A stretch of DNA of 64,000 bases, taken from the NCBI RefSeq assembly GCF_038446955.1, contig NZ_CP151803.1, forward strand, positions 62,001-126,000, given 5' to 3'. Under the pieces are notes generated by a model. The model did no database searches and was not told the DNA's origin. It saw only the letters and a list, made by a program, of their open reading frames with translations. Within the stretch, counting starts at the first letter, position 1, and each line of letters opens with the position of its first letter. This document shows positions 7,892 to 16,905 of the stretch, piece after piece. This DNA is from Pedobacter sp. FW305-3-2-15-E-R2A2. GTDB taxonomy: Bacteria; Bacteroidota; Bacteroidia; Sphingobacteriales; Sphingobacteriaceae. Both the position numbers and the translations under genes were made by a program.

Positions 7892-9313
7892 ATGAGAAGA
7901 AGATCATTTATTCAAAAAGCAGGATTACTTGGTGCAGGGTTATTGGCCAGTGACCTGGTGTCATTTGCTGCAGAACCAGGCTTTCCTACGGTGAGGGTAC
8001 CACTCGCGAAACGTCACTTTAGCAGTAAAGCCGTAGAAAGTGCCATCACTGAATTTACATCCAAAGTAAAAAATAAAGAACTGGCCTGGTTATTCAATAA
8101 CTGTTTCCCTAATACCTTAGACACTACGGTTACTTATACAGAGACTGCTGGTAAACCAGATACTTATGTGATTACCGGTGATATTGATGCGATGTGGCTG
8201 CGGGACAGTACTGCGCAGGTATGGCCCTATCTTCCTTTTTTACAAAAAGATAAGCCTTTAAAAAATCTCGTTCAGGGGGTGATTAACCACCAGGTTAAAT
8301 GTGTGCTTAAAGATCCTTACGCCAATGCTTTTTACAATGACCCAAATAAAGTAGGGGAATGGAAAGACGATGTGACAGATATGAAGCCGGGACTACATGA
8401 GCGAAAATGGGAGATTGATTCTCTTTGTTATCCGATTCGTCTGGCTTACCGTTACTGGCAGGAAACGAAAGATACCACTCCTTTCGGTGCAGACTGGCAG
8501 GCTTCTGTAAAATTGATTTTAAAGACCTTTAAAGAGCAGCAGCGCAAAGAAAACGACGGACCTTATACTTTCCAGCGTAGAACTTCATGGGCGACAGACG
8601 GCGTTGCCATGTCGGGATACGGATATCCCGTAAAACCTGTAGGTTTAATCTGTTCTTCTTTCAGACCAAGTGATGATGCGACCGTATTCTCCTTTTTGGT
8701 GCCGTCTAACTTCTTCGCGGTAGTGAGTTTAAAGCAGGCTGCTGAAATTTTCAGAGCCATAAAAGCAGATGAACAAACAGCAAAAGACCTGGATGCACTG
8801 GCAGCAGAAGTTCAGGATGCTTTACAGAAGCATGCGATCATTAACCACGAAAAATTTGGTAAAGTCTATGCATTTGAAGTGAACGGAATGGGAAGCTTTA
8901 ACCTGATGGACGATGCAAATATCCCGAGCTTACTCGCCCTTCCATATTTAGGTGCGGTGCCGGCGGATGATCCTGTATATCAGAATACCCGTAAAATGAT
9001 CCATTCTGTAGATGACAATCCTTTCTTCTTTAAAGGTTCTGCTGCAGAAGGAATCGGTGGCCCACACATTGGTAAAGACATGATCTGGCCAATGAGCATC
9101 ATTGCAAGAGGATTAACGAGTTCGGATGATAACGAAATTAAGCTATGTCTTCAAATGTTGCAGTCTACTCATGGAGATACTGGTTTTATGCATGAATCTT
9201 TTCATAAAAACGATCCCAAGAAATTTACCCGTGCATGGTTCGCTTGGACCAATACCATTTTTGGGGAATTCCTTTGGAAAACATATAAAGAAAGACCACA
9301 CCTTCTGGGTTAA
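7892..9313 (+). CDS. GH125 exo-alpha-mannosidase
   Basis: Metal-independent exo-alpha-1,6-mannosidase family (GH125), acting on mannans or N-glycan core mannose. The protein has 473 residues and starts with a twin-arginine-type signal (MRRRSFIQKAGLLGAG), so export by Tat is likely. Family hallmarks are ITGDIDAMWLRDSTAQVWPY (about 95-115), SSFRPSDDAT with candidate acid Asp261, and GDTGFMHESFHKND with candidate base Glu435. Full family length, no truncation. It is followed by a terminator and then a GH20 gene in the same direction, which together would trim mannose and GlcNAc from glycoproteins. The two TatA genes at 59 kb could serve this kind of cargo. Confidence 0.93.
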   Translation: MRRRSFIQKAGLLGAGLLASDLVSFAAEPGFPTVRVPLAKRHFSSKAVESAITEFTSKVKNKELAWLFNNCFPNTLDTTVTYTETAGKPDTYVITGDIDAMWLRDSTAQVWPYLPFLQKDKPLKNLVQGVINHQVKCVLKDPYANAFYNDPNKVGEWKDDVTDMKPGLHERKWEIDSLCYPIRLAYRYWQETKDTTPFGADWQASVKLILKTFKEQQRKENDGPYTFQRRTSWATDGVAMSGYGYPVKPVGLICSSFRPSDDATVFSFLVPSNFFAVVSLKQAAEIFRAIKADEQTAKDLDALAAEVQDALQKHAIINHEKFGKVYAFEVNGMGSFNLMDDANIPSLLALPYLGAVPADDPVYQNTRKMIHSVDDNPFFFKGSAAEGIGGPHIGKDMIWPMSIIARGLTSSDDNEIKLCLQMLQSTHGDTGFMHESFHKNDPKKFTRAWFAWTNTIFGEFLWKTYKERPHLLG

Positions 9314-9327
9314 TTCTTTTGAAATGC

Positions 9328-9361
9328 AAAGCCTTCTGAATAGATCTTCAGAAGGCTTTTT
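9328..9361 (+). terminator. Rho-independent terminator after the GH125 gene
   Basis: A 12-bp perfect stem (AAAGCCTTCTGA with TCAGAAGGCTTT), eight-base loop, then a T-run, beginning 15 bases after the GH125 stop codon. Confidence 0.85.
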
Positions 9362-9467
9362 TATGCGATGAAATCCAGGATGCTAAACCCTTTTTTAGGC
9401 CAAAATCGCTGAATATTTTGTAGGAAATGTTAAATAATAACTTGTTAAAAATCCTTCCCTTGAAGCC

Positions 9468-11783
9468 ATGAAACCTTTATTTAGAACCAGCCTGATCCTG
9501 ATCCTTTTGTGTGCCGGACTGACCGGATTTACCCAACAAAAAATAAGTATTATTCCTCAGCCGGTAAGCCTTCGTTTGCTGGAGGGCAATTTTGTGATCA
9601 ATTCCGAAACCAGTATCCGCCTGGATGGCGATAAAAAAATATTGAAACCTGCCTCAGCATTTCTTCAAAGCTATATCCGGGGAATCTCTGATTACGATCT
9701 GCAGGTAAAAAAGAACCACTTAAACACGATCACCCTTAAAATTATCAATAACCCGGTGATTGGTACAGAGGGCTATACCCTGACCGTTAATAGCGAAGGG
9801 ATTCAGATTGCTGCAAACGAACGTGCAGGAATCATTTACGGAATGCAAAGTTTGTTTCAGACCCTGCCTCAGGTGCAAACGAACCAGGAGCTGAGGGTGC
9901 CGGCAATGGAAATTACCGATTATCCCCGTTTTAAATGGCGTGGAATGCACCTGGATGTGGGACGTCATTTCTTCCCGGCAGAGATGGTGAAGGAATATAT
10001 AGACCTCATTGCCGCTTATAAGATCAATACTTTTCACTGGCACCTGGTAGACGATCAGGGATGGCGGATCGAGATAAAGAAATACCCTGTGTTAACAGCT
10101 GTTGGCGCCTGGAGAGTAGACCAGACCGATCGCCCATGGGACATCAGGCCACAGGCGATGCCGGGGCAGGAGGCTACGTATGGGGGATATTATACCCAGA
10201 AACAAATTAAAGAGATCATTGCCTATGCGGCAGTTAGAAATGTAAATGTCGTGCCGGAGATAGAGATGCCTGGGCATGTGGCCTCTGCCATTGCTGCTTA
10301 TCCGAATCTCAGCTGCAGTCAGCGCCCTCAACTGCCCTTAACGGGAGGGAATTATACCGGAGCATCCTCGAATTACTGTGCCGGAAATGAAGAGGTGTTT
10401 ACTTTTCTGGAAGATGTATTAACAGAAGTGCTTGCCCTGTTTCCTTCAAAATACATCCATATTGGTGGTGATGAAGTCGACAAAACCTCCTGGAAAAGTT
10501 GTGCACGTTGTCAGGCGAGAATGAAAACACTTGGCCTGAAAAATGAAAACGAATTGCAAAGTTATTTCATTACCAGAATGGAGAAATTCCTGATCGGCAA
10601 AAAGAGAAGCATGATTGGCTGGGATGAGATCCTGGAAGGTGGATTGGCTCCGGAGGCGACAGTCATGAGCTGGAGAGGAGAAGCCGGAGGGATCGAAGCT
10701 GCAAAGATGAAACATGAGGTGGTGATGACGCCCGATAACCCGCTTTATTTTGACCATTATCAGGCCGGGCCGGAAGGAGAGCCTTTGGCCTTCGGAGGGT
10801 TTAATACCTTGAAAAAGGTCTATAATTATGAGCCGATCCCTAAAGAATTGAATGCAGAACAGGCTAAATATGTATTGGGTGCTCAGGCCAATATCTGGAC
10901 CGAGCAAATTACCACTAAGGAACACCTGGAATATATGTTGCTTCCCCGTATGTTGGCCCTGGCCGAAGTGGTCTGGTCGCCGGCACAAACTAAAAACTGG
11001 AACGGTTTTTCTGAACGGTTGAAGTATCATTTCAAAGGCTTCGAACAAAAAGGATATCGTTTTTCTCCGGGGAATTATACGATAGCCATAAAACCGGCCA
11101 TCAGTAATGGGAAGTTAACGGCTGAATTGTTGTCGGATGCGATTAACGGGGAGATCTTTTATACGCTTAACGGGGAGCAGCCAACGATAGGAAGTCTTAA
11201 ATATACCGGACCGGTAAACATAGATTCTACAGCAATCTTAAAGGCTGTTTATGCGGTAAATGGTTCTGTAATGGGGTTGATCCCTGCCAAACAATCCTTC
11301 GTCTTTCATCAGGCAACGGCTAAGAATGTGGTGTATACCAATCCGGTGAGCCCAAATTACCTGGCAGATGGCCCGAATTCATTAACGGATGGCATTCGTG
11401 GAACAATGGCGGTTAACAAGTACTGGCATGGCTTCAGTGGTCAGGACCTGATGGCAACGATAGACCTGGGCGCGCAAACAAGCATCGGTAGCATTAGCCT
11501 GGGTTGTCTTCAAAATTATAAAGATTGGATCATGATGCCCCGATGGGTAAAGTTCGAACTTTCCGATGATGGCATTACCTTCAGGGACTCGAAAACCATC
11601 AGCAGTCCGGTTTCTCCGGAAGAAAAGATGACTTTAATCTATGATTTTAAAGCCGATTTTAAGCAAAAGAAGGCTCGTTTTGTCCGTGTAACGGCTAAAG
11701 TGCTGGAGGCTTTACCTAAAGGTCATAGTGGCGAAGGGAAGCCTGCATGGCTGTTTGCGGATGAAATCATCGTTACAAAGTAG
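9468..11783 (+). CDS. GH20 beta-N-acetylhexosaminidase with discoidin-like domain
   Basis: Exported beta-hexosaminidase of 771 residues that releases terminal GlcNAc or GalNAc by substrate-assisted catalysis. Order: signal peptide (MKPLFRTSLILILLCAGLTG); GH20b-like N-terminal domain (about 25-155); catalytic TIM barrel (about 160-500) with HWHLVDDQGWRIE and the catalytic pair Asp335-Glu336 in HIGGDEVDKTSW; a short chitobiase C-terminal-type domain (about 540-610); and an F5/8 type C discoidin-like carbohydrate-binding module (about 630-771; IDLGAQTSIGSISLG). Standard architecture for Bacteroidota enzymes. The preceding gene is a GH125 mannosidase behind a terminator, so the two may be regulated separately. 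Confidence 0.95.
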   Translation: MKPLFRTSLILILLCAGLTGFTQQKISIIPQPVSLRLLEGNFVINSETSIRLDGDKKILKPASAFLQSYIRGISDYDLQVKKNHLNTITLKIINNPVIGTEGYTLTVNSEGIQIAANERAGIIYGMQSLFQTLPQVQTNQELRVPAMEITDYPRFKWRGMHLDVGRHFFPAEMVKEYIDLIAAYKINTFHWHLVDDQGWRIEIKKYPVLTAVGAWRVDQTDRPWDIRPQAMPGQEATYGGYYTQKQIKEIIAYAAVRNVNVVPEIEMPGHVASAIAAYPNLSCSQRPQLPLTGGNYTGASSNYCAGNEEVFTFLEDVLTEVLALFPSKYIHIGGDEVDKTSWKSCARCQARMKTLGLKNENELQSYFITRMEKFLIGKKRSMIGWDEILEGGLAPEATVMSWRGEAGGIEAAKMKHEVVMTPDNPLYFDHYQAGPEGEPLAFGGFNTLKKVYNYEPIPKELNAEQAKYVLGAQANIWTEQITTKEHLEYMLLPRMLALAEVVWSPAQTKNWNGFSERLKYHFKGFEQKGYRFSPGNYTIAIKPAISNGKLTAELLSDAINGEIFYTLNGEQPTIGSLKYTGPVNIDSTAILKAVYAVNGSVMGLIPAKQSFVFHQATAKNVVYTNPVSPNYLADGPNSLTDGIRGTMAVNKYWHGFSGQDLMATIDLGAQTSIGSISLGCLQNYKDWIMMPRWVKFELSDDGITFRDSKTISSPVSPEEKMTLIYDFKADFKQKKARFVRVTAKVLEALPKGHSGEGKPAWLFADEIIVTK

Positions 11784-11807
11784 CGTTTTTTGAACGTTCT
11801 GATAGGG

Positions 11808-11837
11808 TTGGATATTAATGGGGTAATGTTATATTTG
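11808..11837 (+). promoter_or_regulatory. Bacteroidota-type promoter of the hybrid kinase gene
   Basis: TTG at 11808-11810, exactly 19 bases, then TATATTTG at 11830-11837: an excellent match to the Bacteroidota consensus TTTG-N19-TAnnTTTG. Transcription would begin near 11844, about 35 bases before the ATG at 11879. Confidence 0.6.
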
Positions 11838-11878
11838 TTATAGCGCAAAGAACATTGCCCTTGAGAGAATTCATCCCT

Positions 11879-14800
11879 ATGAAAATACCCAATCTCCCAG
11901 AGAAAGAAAAGGAAAGATTACTTGCACTAAAAGGCTATGGACTGTTGGATTCCGGAGCAGAAAAGGAATTCGACAGGATTACAGAACTGGCCTCCTTAAT
12001 CTGCGAGAGTCCGGTTTCCCTGATCACCTTGCTTGATGAAAACAGGCAATGGTTTAAGTCTAAAGTAGGCATCCAGGAAGTGGAAAGCCCGAGAGAACTT
12101 GCTTTTTGTCAGTATACGATCCTAAATCCCGGAATCTTTGAAATAGAAGATGCCAGTAAAGATGAAAGGTTCAAAGACAGTCCCCATGTAAAGGGGGAGC
12201 CACACCTCAGGTTTTATGCCGGATATCCCCTGGTAGATCCCGGCGGACATGCGCTGGGTTCTTTATGTGTCTTGAGTCCTGAACCGAAAGTGTTGACTGC
12301 TGCGCAAAAGAATGCACTGTCCCTGTTGGCTGATCAGGCCATGGAGTTGATTCTGCAGAGAAGAAGAGCAGAGGAAAGCCGGTTTTTTGATCAGTTTTAT
12401 CAATTGTCCAATGACTTGATTTGTGTCTCTGGCCGGGATGGCTTTCTCAGGCGTGTTAATCCTGCCTTTAAACAGGTGTTGGGTTGGGATAAGGAGTACC
12501 TGCTCAGCAATAGCCTGCTGACTTTTATCCATCCCGACGATTTGCAGCCTTGTATCGCCGCGTTGGAAAAACTGTCTGCGGGAGAAAATAATATCAATTT
12601 TTCTGTACGATGCAGAACTTTTAATGGCGATTACAGAACGCTGCAATGGACTGTTACGCCAGAGCCGGGGACAGACAATGTCTTTGCAATAGGAAGGGAC
12701 GTCACACAGGAAAATCAGAGGATAGCGCAGATTAAAGAAAATGAACATAACCTGAGGTCTTTTTTTGAGAATTCTCAGGGCTTGATGTGTACCCATGATC
12801 TGAACGGTCAATTTAAAGCTGTAAATACTGCTGGTGCAGCCTTGTTGGGCTATACAACGGAAGAATTTTGCAGGATGAACTTGTCGGACCTGATTCCTGT
12901 AAAACATCATCTGCAATTGCAAACGTACCTGAAAGCAATTAAGAATAACAGAACTTCGTCAGGACTGATGACCACCCTTCATAAAAATGGTTCTCACAAA
13001 GTCTGGCTCTATAATAATTTGGTGGAATCTGGTCCGGGAGGCAATCAATATGTGATTGTCAACTCTATTGATGTCACAGGAAAGCACCGTCTGGAACAGG
13101 CCCTGGATCGGACCAAGAAGATGTTGGAGCAGACCAACCGCATGGCACAGATCGGTGGTTGGGATCTGGATGTGGGACTGAATAAAGTGACCTGGTCTGA
13201 GGTGACGAAACAAATACATGAAGTGGAATATGATTTTGAACCTGAGCTGGAAACCGCGGTTCATTTTTATAAAGAAGGGGAGCACAGGGATAAGATCGTT
13301 AAGGCGCTGGAGCTTGCCATTACCGAGGGGAAAACCTGGGACCTTGAACTGATGATCGTCAGTGCAAAAGGAAATGAACGTTGGGTGAGGTCATTGGGGC
13401 ATGTGGAATTTGAAAAAGAAAACTGCAAGAAGATCTTTGGTACGTTTCAGGACATTACAGAGAAAAAGAGGGCAGAAATTGCCTTATTTGAAGAGAAAGC
13501 GAGGCTCCTGGCTTTTGTGACCCATGCACCTGCTGCAGTGGCGATGTTTGATAAGGAGTTGCGGTACATTGCGGCAAGTAACCGCTGGATCGAAGAATAC
13601 CATTTGGAAGATACCCCAATTCTTGGAAGATCTCACTATGAGGTCTTCCCTGATATTACTCAGGAATGGAAGGACATTCATCGCAGTTGTCTGAAGGGAG
13701 AGGTCATAAAAAAAGATATGGACGTCTGGCGGCCAACGGGTTGGGATCATGACCAATGCCTTCGCTGGGAAGTCCGGCCCTGGTATCAGTTTGATGGGTC
13801 TGTAGGGGGAATCATGATGTTTACTCAGGACATCACCGAAAGCAGCAGGCAAAGAGAGGAGCTGCATAAAGCAAAGGAACAGGCAGAACAGGCAAGTCTG
13901 GCGAAATCTGAATTTCTGGCCAACATGAGCCATGAAATCCGGACTCCTTTAAATGGGGTGATCGGTTTTACCGACCTGGTACTGAAAACAGCTTTAAGCC
14001 CAACACAGGAACAATACCTGACCATTGTTAATGAATCTGCGAACGCGTTGTTGGGCATCATTAATGACATTCTGGACTTCTCGAAGATCGAGTCAGGAAA
14101 ACTGGAACTGGATATAGAAAAGTGTGACCTTTATGAACTGGGAAGTCAGGCCGTGGACATCAATACCTACCAGGCACAAAGTAAAGATCTGGAGATGTTG
14201 TTGAACGTCTCTGAAGATCTGCCCCGTTTTATATGGACTGACGAGGTCCGGTTAAAACAGGTCCTGATCAACCTGTTGAGCAATGCGGTAAAGTTTACGG
14301 AAAAAGGCGAGATAGAACTAAAGATCGTCGCGTTGGAAGCGCCGGTGGAAGACCGGACTTTGTTTCGCTTTCAGGTGAGGGATACCGGAATCGGCATTAA
14401 ATTAGCCAAACAACATCAGATATTTGAAGCCTTTTCTCAGGAAGACGGCTCTACGACAAAAAAATATGGAGGAACAGGCCTCGGACTAACCATTTCTAAT
14501 CAGTTGTTAGGGTTGATGGGGAGTAAGCTCGAGTTGATCAGCACCCCGGGGAATGGAAGTACTTTCTTCTTTGACATCTGGCTGAAGGCGGAAGAGGGGG
14601 AACCCCTGGAATGGACTGACCTTTCCATGATCAAAAGAGTACTTATTGTAGATGATAATGAGAACAACCGGATCATTATAGAACAGATGCTCCTGCTCAG
14701 AGGAATTAATTCCGTTGCAGTGAAGGATGGTTTTCAGGCTGTTGACATGCTGCTTAAAGGAGCGCAGTTTGATGTAATCCTGATGGACTACCATATGCCG

Positions 14801-15424
14801 GAGATGGATGGATTGGAAACCATCAGGCAGATCCGAACGCGATTTAACAGTAGATCCGATACGCAACCCATTGTGCTGCTTTTCAGCTCTTCTGATGATG
14901 ATACAGTGGTTCGTGCCTGTGAGGAGCTGGACATCAACTGCCGCCTGGTCAAGCCGGTTAAAATGAGAGATATGTACTATGCCTTATCTCATTTATATCA
15001 GGTTAAAAGAACAAAAGAAAATGGCCCTGCTGAACAGACGGAAGGAAGCAGAAAGCCAATTCATGTGCTCATTGCCGAAGATAACCTGATCAATATGCTG
15101 CTCGCGAAAACCATTGTGAAGAGGATTGCACCCAATGCTGAAATCCATGAAGCCTCAAACGGATTGGAATGCCTGGAATATTGCAAATCACAGGTTCCCG
15201 ATATCATCCTGATGGATGTGCAAATGCCGGAAATGAACGGTTATGAAGCTGCAACATACATCAGAGAGAAGATGTCGCTGAAAGAATTGCCGATCATTGC
15301 TTTAACGGCCGGAAATGTGAAAGGGGAGAAGGAGAAGTGTATCCATGCCGGAATGAATGATTTCTTATCCAAGCCGGTGCTGGAGGAAGAAATTGCCCAG
15401 GCATTTAGAAACTGGTTAAAATAA
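11879..15424 (+). CDS. Hybrid sensor histidine kinase (GAF-4xPAS-HisKA-HATPase-REC-REC)
   Basis: A 1181-residue phosphorelay protein without signal peptide or membrane segments, so a cytoplasmic sensor. I use the ATG at 11879 (MKIPNLPEKEKERLL); a TTG eight codons upstream is open but unlikely. Order: GAF (about 20-165), four PAS domains (about 175-660, some with PAC), HisKA with phospho-acceptor His685 in FLANMSHEIRTPLNG, HATPase (about 780-900; DTGIGI, GGTGLGL), receiver 1 with Asp970 (MDYHMPEMDG) and receiver 2 with Asp1113 (MDVQMPEMNG). Receiver 1 has a weakened second half (LLFSSSDDDT where the usual pattern is LTA). There is no output domain and no adjacent response regulator or Hpt gene, so it must signal to partners elsewhere. 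Its GAF domain is paralogous to that of the kinase at 41042. Confidence 0.93.
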   Translation: MKIPNLPEKEKERLLALKGYGLLDSGAEKEFDRITELASLICESPVSLITLLDENRQWFKSKVGIQEVESPRELAFCQYTILNPGIFEIEDASKDERFKDSPHVKGEPHLRFYAGYPLVDPGGHALGSLCVLSPEPKVLTAAQKNALSLLADQAMELILQRRRAEESRFFDQFYQLSNDLICVSGRDGFLRRVNPAFKQVLGWDKEYLLSNSLLTFIHPDDLQPCIAALEKLSAGENNINFSVRCRTFNGDYRTLQWTVTPEPGTDNVFAIGRDVTQENQRIAQIKENEHNLRSFFENSQGLMCTHDLNGQFKAVNTAGAALLGYTTEEFCRMNLSDLIPVKHHLQLQTYLKAIKNNRTSSGLMTTLHKNGSHKVWLYNNLVESGPGGNQYVIVNSIDVTGKHRLEQALDRTKKMLEQTNRMAQIGGWDLDVGLNKVTWSEVTKQIHEVEYDFEPELETAVHFYKEGEHRDKIVKALELAITEGKTWDLELMIVSAKGNERWVRSLGHVEFEKENCKKIFGTFQDITEKKRAEIALFEEKARLLAFVTHAPAAVAMFDKELRYIAASNRWIEEYHLEDTPILGRSHYEVFPDITQEWKDIHRSCLKGEVIKKDMDVWRPTGWDHDQCLRWEVRPWYQFDGSVGGIMMFTQDITESSRQREELHKAKEQAEQASLAKSEFLANMSHEIRTPLNGVIGFTDLVLKTALSPTQEQYLTIVNESANALLGIINDILDFSKIESGKLELDIEKCDLYELGSQAVDINTYQAQSKDLEMLLNVSEDLPRFIWTDEVRLKQVLINLLSNAVKFTEKGEIELKIVALEAPVEDRTLFRFQVRDTGIGIKLAKQHQIFEAFSQEDGSTTKKYGGTGLGLTISNQLLGLMGSKLELISTPGNGSTFFFDIWLKAEEGEPLEWTDLSMIKRVLIVDDNENNRIIIEQMLLLRGINSVAVKDGFQAVDMLLKGAQFDVILMDYHMPEMDGLETIRQIRTRFNSRSDTQPIVLLFSSSDDDTVVRACEELDINCRLVKPVKMRDMYYALSHLYQVKRTKENGPAEQTEGSRKPIHVLIAEDNLINMLLAKTIVKRIAPNAEIHEASNGLECLEYCKSQVPDIILMDVQMPEMNGYEAATYIREKMSLKELPIIALTAGNVKGEKEKCIHAGMNDFLSKPVLEEEIAQAFRNWLK

Positions 15425-15472
15425 GAAGGCTGTCTGAAGGATATGAATTTCATACCGCTCAGACAGCCTTCT
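15424..15472. terminator. Bidirectional terminator between convergent genes
   Basis: A perfect 14-bp inverted repeat (AGAAGGCTGTCTGA, 15424-15437, and its complement at 15459-15472) starts at the kinase stop codon. A second small palindrome, AAAACTGATC-A-GATCAGTTTT, lies at about 15479-15501 next to the convergent gene's stop. Confidence 0.75.
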
Positions 15473-15504
15473 CTATTGTAAAACTGATCAGATCAGTTTT
15501 TTAT

Positions 15505-16206
15505 TTAGAATGCAAAACCAATACGAACACCAGTGATTACACTTGGTTTGATATTGAAAGTACTTCCTGCTGATTTGTGGTCAGTAGTAGTCGTAACTCC
15601 AGCAGTTGTAGATGTGATTTTAGTTTTTCCTTCTTTTTCGTAAACAAGACCTAAACCAGCTTCAACACCTAAATACATACGTTTAGCGATGTAGTAATCA
15701 GCACCAACAACTCCACGAAGACCGAAAGATACATAACCTGGACCTTTAACTTCGTTGAAAGTATCTTTTGCATAAGCAGCACCTTTATTGATGGTATTTT
15801 CAGCAGTTTCTGTTCTTGAACCTGTTCCGAAAAGGATATCACCACCTACGTAAGGAGATAAACGGTCAGTACCAGTGAAATGTTTCTCGATACCTAAGTT
15901 GATCAATACGTTAGTAGCTTTTTGAGTGAAAGTACCTTTTTGATTTGCATCAGCACCAGTACCATAAGCATTTGTTTTGTCGTTAACTGTACTTACGTTG
16001 AAACCTAAACGGTAAGCAACTTTCTCAGTGTTGAAATAACGGAAACGTAATAAAGCAGCACCATCATTCAATTTGAAATCTGTGTTGTTGATACCGCCTG
16101 TTAAACCAAATTCAGTGGTAACGTCACCTGCAACTGGTTTAAAATCCTGTGCTTGTGCTGCTACTCCGAAAATAGCCATTCCTAAAAATAATAATACTTT
16201 TTTCAT
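15505..16206 (-). CDS. Small outer-membrane beta-barrel protein
   Basis: A 233-residue secreted barrel of the OMP_b-brl type. The signal peptide is clear (MKKVLLFLGMAIFGVAAQAQ). Alternating hydrophobic strands, frequent G-x-N/D turns and a terminal aromatic strand ending GVRIGFAF are typical of eight-stranded outer-membrane barrels. It contains YIAKRMYLGVEAGLGLVY, a common strand-turn pattern of this group. It is monocistronic, with a terminator on its 3' side. A promoter-like TACTTTTG lies on the minus strand 54 bases before the ATG. The codon choice (CGT, GGT, AAC, ACT repeatedly) looks biased toward high expression compared with neighbours, suggesting an abundant envelope protein. Specific function unknown. 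Confidence 0.85.
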   Translation of the reverse strand: MKKVLLFLGMAIFGVAAQAQDFKPVAGDVTTEFGLTGGINNTDFKLNDGAALLRFRYFNTEKVAYRLGFNVSTVNDKTNAYGTGADANQKGTFTQKATNVLINLGIEKHFTGTDRLSPYVGGDILFGTGSRTETAENTINKGAAYAKDTFNEVKGPGYVSFGLRGVVGADYYIAKRMYLGVEAGLGLVYEKEGKTKITSTTAGVTTTTDHKSAGSTFNIKPSVITGVRIGFAF

Positions 16207-16259
16207 AAATGTGTGTTTGATGTTAAATAGATGTTAATTAACTGTAAAATTTACGGCTG

Positions 16260-16267
16260 CAAAAGTA
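16260..16267 (-). promoter_or_regulatory. -7 element of the small OMP gene
   Basis: TACTTTTG on the minus strand matches TAnnTTTG exactly, giving a leader of roughly 47 bases. No clear -33 TTTG was found 19 bases upstream. Confidence 0.45.
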
Positions 16268-16603
16268 GGCTTAATAGAATTATTTATGTCAGATTATTGT
16301 CATTAGAACCTTTTTTGGCGGTAACTGTCTGATAGTCTGACTGGTTTTTTTGCCTTTTTTCAATTTGCTGCTGCAATTGATTATTTGACCATTTTGTTTA
16401 ATCTGTCAAATGTTTGTTTGTCTTAACTTTCAGATATTTAATGCGTTAACGCTGTTTTTTTTGGCCTTTATGATCCTTGGTAATCCTATCCGGAAAAAAA
16501 GCAAAGTTTGAGTTTACCTGAGTTTGTAATCCTGTTTTATAGCGAAAATGATGTGGATTGTAGGAATGAAAAACAGGGCTTGAATGAGGCTTAAAACTGT
16601 ATT

Positions 16604-16616
16604 CAACCGTTTGCGT
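16604..16616. promoter_or_regulatory. LacI-type operator-like 13-mer, copy 1
   Basis: CAACCGTTTGCGT. Its complement, ACGCAAACGGTTG, resembles LacI/PurR-family half-site pairs centred on a CG step. An identical copy lies 205 bases downstream at 16809. Confidence 0.5.
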
Positions 16617-16808
16617 GAAATCCTGGATTTCCAGAGCGGTTATTTTCGTTTAAATAAAATGTTGCGCTTCCCTGAAATAAAAGCGGTTTTGGCCAGTTCC
16701 CACCCTAATTCCTATGACTGAAAGCATTATACCTTTTTGTGGGGAAATCCTTAAAATTTACGATCAGCTGATTTGCCTTAAATATTTCGTCATACACTTA
16801 ATTAAACA

Positions 16809-16821
16809 CAACCGTTTGCGT
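16809..16821. promoter_or_regulatory. LacI-type operator-like 13-mer, copy 2
   Basis: Exact second copy of CAACCGTTTGCGT, 84 bases before the SusC start codon. Placement close to the start fits a repressor or activator site for the susCD transcript. Confidence 0.52.
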
Positions 16822-16905
16822 AAAGCCAAAGCCCTTATTGACCTTCATTTAGGGATTACTATACGTAACATTGGCTTAAATATTTCTTAACAACCAAATC
16901 CCATA

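Larger units (their letters stand above)
16207..16905. other. 700-base intergenic region upstream of susC
   Basis: No convincing gene in either strand. On the OMP side there is a minus-strand -7-like TACTTTTG (16260-16267). On the SusC side there are two copies of a 13-base LacI-operator-like sequence, annotated separately. The remainder is AT-rich and I see no further structure. Confidence 0.6.

Noticed and set aside
11855..11879. TTG start for the hybrid kinase giving eight more residues
   Set aside because: The ATG at 11879 starts the conserved GAF-kinase N-terminus and sits at a good distance from the promoter.
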